In this document: positions 7,502 to 10,077 of the stretch, piece after piece | How the letters are laid out: the number at the start of each line of letters is the position of its first letter | Position numbering within the stretch: position 1 is the first letter of the stretch | Source of the DNA: Oscillospiraceae bacterium | GTDB taxonomy: Bacteria > Bacillota > Clostridia > Oscillospirales > Ruminococcaceae | Reading direction: 5' to 3' | NCBI GenBank assembly: GCA_029240015.1 | Contig: JARBTU010000040.1 | Location: 1 to 10,077, forward strand | Length of the DNA: 10,077 bases | Position numbers and translations under genes: made by a program | Notes under the pieces: model-generated | Told to the model about the DNA's origin: nothing | The model's input: the letters and a program-made list of their open reading frames with translations, nothing else | The model's database searches: none

Positions 7502-7520
7502 TCCTGTATACACTTTTATT

Positions 7521-7548
7521 ATTATACTATGTTTTACGAAAATTACAA
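7521..7548 (-). promoter_or_regulatory. Candidate sigma-A promoter for asnB
   Basis: On the minus strand, TTGTAA (7543-7548) and a perfect TATAAT (7521-7526) are 16 bases apart. Transcription would start near 7514, leaving a leader of about 125 bases before the asnB ATG. A second minus-strand TATAAT at 7487-7492 lacks a usable -35. The candidate lies within 30 bases of the divergent plus-strand promoter, so the two could interfere. Confidence 0.4.
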
Positions 7549-7612
7549 TAACTATGCGAAAGATATGGAAAAATTAAGATTATTTTTATAAACTTTTCTT
7601 TGGAGGTCTCTT

Positions 7613-7960
7613 ATGACAGTTGAATGTATTTCGATTATTTTAATTATTCTGGCTATTTTTGTTGTTTTTCTTAGAAATAAAAGATATGATTATGCCTTTT
7701 CGACGGTTACTTTAGCCATTCTTCCCTTCTTTCATATCGCAGTAAGTACGGTTGTGCGGGAGTTTTTTATCGACTCTTCAATAAACACTGATTCCCTCAC
7801 GGTTACCGTTGACGCTGTTGCCCTTGTTTCCTCCTGCATATTATTGGGCTTTCTTTCGCAAAAGATTCAATCAAAGCGTTCAAGAATTGCCTATTTAGGG
7901 AGCTGCGGCCTATTTTTAGTGATATTATTCGTTCTTTTTATTACAGATACTTTAAAATAA
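7613..7960 (+). CDS. Four-helix membrane protein of unknown function (115 aa)
   Basis: I do not recognise this protein. It has four hydrophobic segments (about 3-20, 28-48, 62-83, 92-111). There are basic cytoplasmic loops at RNKRYD (21-26) and QKIQSKRSR (83-91) and an outward loop at about 49-61 (REFFIDSSINTD), so both ends are predicted to be inside. No catalytic or binding motif was seen. The start is well supported by GGAGG at 7602-7606 with a 6-base spacer to the ATG. The next gene begins 26 bases after the stop with no terminator, and its product is also a membrane protein, so the two probably act together. It is divergently transcribed from asnB. I am confident it is a real gene because of the ribosome binding site, the coherent topology and the operon position, but not of any function. 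Confidence 0.8.
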   Translation: MTVECISIILIILAIFVVFLRNKRYDYAFSTVTLAILPFFHIAVSTVVREFFIDSSINTDSLTVTVDAVALVSSCILLGFLSQKIQSKRSRIAYLGSCGLFLVILFVLFITDTLK

Positions 7961-7986
7961 AACAGATGTAAATGGAGTTTATGAAG

Positions 7987-9636
7987 ATGAAAAAAAGATT
8001 TTCTATCTATGGCGGTTTGCTTATTGCCATTGCGGTTTATTTATTTGTTGCCTCGCCCAACTTGAACCCTCTTTTTTCTGATGGAGCATTTTTTTGGGGA
8101 GCTCTTATCACGATTATTATCGCAATAGAACAGCTGATTCGAGCAAACCCGCTAAAATTTGAACAAATAAACGGCAAGCCCGTAGTAAACGTTAATAAGG
8201 GCAATAAGCTAAGTAAAAGCGCCGTCATTACGGTTGTTGTCATTTGGCTCGCTTATATCATTGTTTCAATCGGTTCTTCGGTTGTTTTTCACTCTTCCGC
8301 CTATCGCGATCAATTGGGTAAGCCGGTCAAAAAATCTTTTGATTCTCATATGAAAGTTTTGGATGAGAACCAAATTCCTGTTGTGGACAAGGCTTTAGCC
8401 TCCAAACTTGCGGACAAACAACTGGGAACCAACACTTCGCTCGGAAGCCAAGTCGTTTTGGGAGAGCCGACCATACAGCAGGTAAATGGAAAGCTTGTTT
8501 GGGTAGTTCCTCTCCATCACTCAGGATTTTTTAAATGGATAGCGAACAACGAGGGAGCAAAAGGATATATTATTGTTTCTGCTACAAACATGAACGATGT
8601 TGAATATGTAGGGAACTATCAGATCAAAATTCAGCCCAATTCGTACTTCTTTGACGATTTAAGCCGCCACATCCGCTTTGGGAAAGGGCTTTTTAACGGA
8701 ATTACGGACTATTCTTTTGAGCTTGACGAAACGGGAAAACCTTATTGGGTCGTGACGACATACAAAAACATCCGCGGATTCAGCCTCCCGGAAGCAAACG
8801 GAATCATACTGGTCGATGCAACAAACGGTCATATGGAAAAATACAAGCTTGATGAAATTCCTGCATGGATCGACCGGGTTCAGCCGGAAAATTTTATTAT
8901 GAATCAAATTAATAATCAGGGAAAATATGTTCACGGTATCTTTAACTTTTCCAACAAAGAAAAATTTATGTCCTCTGAAGGAGAAATTATTGTTTATAAC
9001 GATAACCGCTGTTACTTGTTCACGGGGATTACCAGCGTAGGAAGCGATGAGAGCACCATTGGATTTATCATGGTGGATATGATTACTAAAGAACCTATTT
9101 TGTTCGAAATCAGCGGCTCTACAGAATATTCCGCCTCCAAATCTGCTGAAGGAAAAGTCCAGGATCTTGGATATACCGCCACTTTTCCGTTGATTCTCAA
9201 TGTGAACGGTCAGCCCACTTACTTTATGACTCTTAAAGACGCAGAAGGCCTCATTAAAAAATACGCTTTTGTTTCGGTTAAAACCTATGGCGTTGTAGGT
9301 GTGGGAGACACCGTCGCTGAAACAAGAAAAGACTTTGACCTTGCTTTGGAACATAGCGGCATATCGGATGGGACGGCCTCTGACAAAGGGAAGAAGTTGC
9401 TGATTGAAGGAACAATCTCCCGAATTGCATCCGAAGTAAGCGGTAACAGCACGACTTACAGTATTATTTTAGATGAGAAAAAAGGATTTATCTTTAAAGT
9501 ATCCTCGGATTTAAGCAAAGAACTGGTTTTAAGTCAGCCGGGTGACAAAATTTCTATAGAATATCCCGAAAAAACAACCGATTCGGTTATTTCTCTTTTA
9601 AGCTTTGATAATCTGGAAATTGAATTAAAAAAATAA
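7987..9636 (+). CDS. Membrane-anchored protein with large repetitive extracellular domain, function unknown (549 aa)
   Basis: The protein has three N-terminal membrane helices (about 7-23, 34-52, 78-102), which place residues 103-549 outside the cell. This outer part contains four divergent copies of one unit. The NGKLVWVVP type comes first, then GKPYWVVT, NRCYLFTGITS and NGQPTYFMTL, followed in each case by a hydrophobic strand (GYIIVSAT, GIILVDAT, GFIMVDMI, KYAFVSV). The units lie at about 164-210, 244-288, 338-375 and 402-440 and resemble PepSY-like beta units. Residues 470-530 (LLIEGTISRI through GDKISIEY) look like a small OB-fold. I recall related proteins of this size in Bacillus and Clostridium without an established function. 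I prefer ATG 7987 because GGAG at 7974-7977 lies 9 bases before it; in-frame ATGs at 7972 and 7981 are poorly placed. It lies 26 bases after the 115-aa gene and ends at a strong terminator. Confidence 0.88.
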   Translation: MKKRFSIYGGLLIAIAVYLFVASPNLNPLFSDGAFFWGALITIIIAIEQLIRANPLKFEQINGKPVVNVNKGNKLSKSAVITVVVIWLAYIIVSIGSSVVFHSSAYRDQLGKPVKKSFDSHMKVLDENQIPVVDKALASKLADKQLGTNTSLGSQVVLGEPTIQQVNGKLVWVVPLHHSGFFKWIANNEGAKGYIIVSATNMNDVEYVGNYQIKIQPNSYFFDDLSRHIRFGKGLFNGITDYSFELDETGKPYWVVTTYKNIRGFSLPEANGIILVDATNGHMEKYKLDEIPAWIDRVQPENFIMNQINNQGKYVHGIFNFSNKEKFMSSEGEIIVYNDNRCYLFTGITSVGSDESTIGFIMVDMITKEPILFEISGSTEYSASKSAEGKVQDLGYTATFPLILNVNGQPTYFMTLKDAEGLIKKYAFVSVKTYGVVGVGDTVAETRKDFDLALEHSGISDGTASDKGKKLLIEGTISRIASEVSGNSTTYSIILDEKKGFIFKVSSDLSKELVLSQPGDKISIEYPEKTTDSVISLLSFDNLEIELKK

Positions 9637-9650
9637 AAATGCTAAAAATA

Positions 9651-9685
9651 AAAAACTGCTGTGGATATTTCCACAGCAGTTTTTT
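9651..9685. terminator. Bidirectional rho-independent terminator between the 549-aa gene and the 36-aa gene
   Basis: A perfect 15-bp inverted repeat (arms 9651-9665 and 9670-9684, core CTGCTGTGGA/TCCACAGCAG, loop TATT) ends in six Ts at 9680-9685 on the plus strand. Five As at 9651-9655 give a T run on the minus strand. It lies 14 bases after the stop of the plus-strand gene and 24 bases beyond the stop of the minus-strand small gene, so it can serve both. Confidence 0.93.
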
Positions 9686-9709
9686 AATCAGTAAATTTCA
9701 GGTTTAGTT

Positions 9710-9820
9710 TTAGCAGCAATCATCATTGTTTCCACAGCAACATACCAAAACAAGAATTATAAGAATTACCCATGTACAGCTACTTCCACCGCCAAATAGA
9801 CCATTGTTATTGCATGACAT
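9710..9820 (-). CDS. Cys/Gly-rich 36-aa single-span protein, probably sporulation-associated
   Basis: This is a very short gene that ordinary length cut-offs miss. The 36-aa product begins MSCNNNGLFGGGSSC, continues with a hydrophobic helix (about WVILIILVLV, 17-26), and ends CCCGNNDDCC. Seven of 36 residues are cysteine (3, 15, 27, 28, 29, 35, 36). The layout of a Gly/Asn head, one membrane helix and a Cys tail recalls the short YjcZ-like sporulation proteins and similar tiny clostridial proteins; that link is by form, not by a clear alignment. The start is strong: GGAGG (9829-9833 on the minus strand) with an 8-base spacer. A sigma-K-like promoter lies just upstream and a terminator just downstream, so it has a full one-gene transcription unit. 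It is divergent from ctsR and convergent with the 549-aa gene. Confidence 0.78.
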   Translation of the reverse strand: MSCNNNGLFGGGSSCTWVILIILVLVCCCGNNDDCC

Positions 9821-9852
9821 ATGATTTGCCTCCTTTTTTTGTATTTACACCC

Positions 9853-9881
9853 CATATTATGCCATTTACAATTTTTGTGTT
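9853..9881 (-). promoter_or_regulatory. Sigma-K-like sporulation promoter for the 36-aa gene
   Basis: On the minus strand AACA (9878-9881) fits the -35 mACm and GCATAATATG fits the -10 gCATANNNTA (CATA core with TG instead of TA at the end; CATAATATG covers 9853-9861), with a 16-base spacer. The predicted start lies about 25 bases before the ATG. No good sigma-A promoter was seen here. The match is good but sigma-K consensus elements are short. Confidence 0.5.
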
Positions 9882-9955
9882 ACACAGATAAAAAATTGAG
9901 AATAATAAAGATAATAGAAGAAAAGTGAAGTAATGGTAAGATAAATAAATAAATC

Positions 9956-9974
9956 AAAAAAAAATAAAAAAAAA
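9956..9974 (+). promoter_or_regulatory. Paired A9 tracts upstream of the ctsR promoter (UP-element-like, curved DNA)
   Basis: Two runs of nine As (9956-9964 and 9966-9974) separated by a single T sit directly before the first CtsR operator and the -35. They cap an 80-base stretch, starting near 9890, that is almost free of C on the plus strand. A-tracts at this place are typical of UP elements that bind the RNA polymerase alpha subunit; function here is inferred. Confidence 0.45.
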
Positions 9975-9990
9975 TTGACTTTTATTGACC
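9974..9990 (-). promoter_or_regulatory. CtsR operator 1 (minus orientation)
   Basis: Read on the minus strand this is GGTCAAT-AAA-AGTCAAT, a tandem heptad with 3-base spacing matching the CtsR consensus RGTCAAA-NAN-RGTCAAA except for the last base of each heptad. It lies just before the -35 hexamer (9991-9996), so bound CtsR would block polymerase. Confidence 0.85.
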
Positions 9991-10018
9991 TTTACTTTAT
10001 CTGATTAAGGGGTATAAT
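9991..10018 (+). promoter_or_regulatory. Sigma-A promoter of ctsR
   Basis: TTTACT (9991-9996) and a perfect TATAAT (10013-10018) are separated by 16 bases. Transcription would start near 10025, at the edge of operator 2, leaving a leader of about 38 bases before the ctsR ATG. The promoter sits between two CtsR operators, which fits autorepression. Confidence 0.75.
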
Positions 10019-10027
10019 ATAGATAAA

Positions 10028-10044
10028 GGTCAATAAAGGTCAAT
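10028..10044 (+). promoter_or_regulatory. CtsR operator 2 (plus orientation)
   Basis: GGTCAAT-AAA-GGTCAAT is a tandem heptad with 3-base spacing, again the CtsR consensus apart from T for A at each heptad end. It covers the predicted transcription start and early leader. With operator 1 it forms a 21-base inverted repeat (9974-9994 and 10024-10044, one mismatch) around the promoter. Confidence 0.9.
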
Positions 10045-10062
10045 AAGATTAAGGTGGTTAAA

Positions 10063-10077
10063 ATGAATCTATCAGAT
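10063..10077 (+). CDS. ctsR: CtsR heat-shock transcriptional repressor, first five codons only
   Basis: Only MNLSD is inside the window. CtsR proteins of Firmicutes begin in this way (for example NISDIIE in B. subtilis, xxLSDIIE in clostridia), and the upstream DNA carries two CtsR operators, which normally precede ctsR itself at the head of the ctsR-mcsA-mcsB-clpC operon. The start has AAGGTGG at 10051-10057 with a 5-base spacer. The identification rests mainly on the operators; another CtsR-regulated gene such as a clp gene would be the alternative. The product represses class III heat-shock genes and is inactivated and degraded on stress through McsB and ClpCP. Confidence 0.8.

Noticed and set aside
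7389..7520. T-box or amino-acid riboswitch in the asnB leader
   Set aside because: The leader is too short, with no T-box motif, no anti-terminator and no terminator hairpin.
8659..9354. 231-codon open frame on the minus strand inside the 549-aa gene
   Set aside because: The plus-strand frame encodes a coherent membrane-anchored protein with a ribosome binding site and terminator. The antisense product has no recognisable domain and is a by-product of codon bias.

Overview
The window looks like chromosome from a low-GC, endospore-forming, Gram-positive bacterium of the Clostridia type. The evidence is a set of strong GGAGG ribosome binding sites, a CtsR heat-shock operator and the start of ctsR at the right edge, a B. 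subtilis-like AsnB, a Bac-type cardiolipin synthase, and two tiny proteins that look sporulation-linked. I cannot name the genus from sequence alone. No mobile element, CRISPR array, rRNA or tRNA was seen, and no intergenic gap exceeds 300 bases.

Left region (1-2450, minus strand): a surface-glycan operon begins here and runs off the left edge. A strong sigma-A-type promoter (2414-2443) drives a membrane-bound UDP-GlcNAc 4,6-dehydratase (CapD/WbpM/PglF type), followed by the N-terminal part of a Gfo/Idh/MocA sugar dehydrogenase. The two should modify nucleotide sugars for a cell-surface polysaccharide or glycoprotein.

Middle-left region (2517-5551, plus strand): four genes point the same way. 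They are a 69-aa acidic protein (possibly spore-surface), cardiolipin synthase, a VTT/DedA-like membrane protein closely coupled to cls, and an unusually AT-rich 88-aa membrane protein. A bidirectional terminator (5522-5551) ends the run and also serves the convergent asnB gene.

Middle-right region (5556-9685): asnB (minus strand) is closest to the B. subtilis AsnB type, which amidates meso-diaminopimelate in peptidoglycan precursors, so it may be an envelope gene rather than (or as well as) an asparagine-synthesis gene. Divergent from it is a two-gene operon of unknown function: a 115-aa four-helix membrane protein and a 549-aa membrane-anchored protein with a large, internally repetitive extracellular part. 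A second bidirectional terminator (9651-9685) follows.

Right region (9710-10077): a 36-aa Cys/Gly-rich protein gene (minus strand) sits behind a sigma-K-like promoter. Divergent from it is the ctsR promoter, bracketed by two oppositely oriented CtsR operators and preceded by paired A9 tracts. Only the first five codons of ctsR are in the window.

Most genes here concern the envelope: glycan sugars, cardiolipin, a possible lipid scramblase, possible peptidoglycan amidation, and unknown membrane proteins. The least understood items are the 115/549-aa operon, the 36-aa Cys-rich protein and the AT-rich 88-aa protein.
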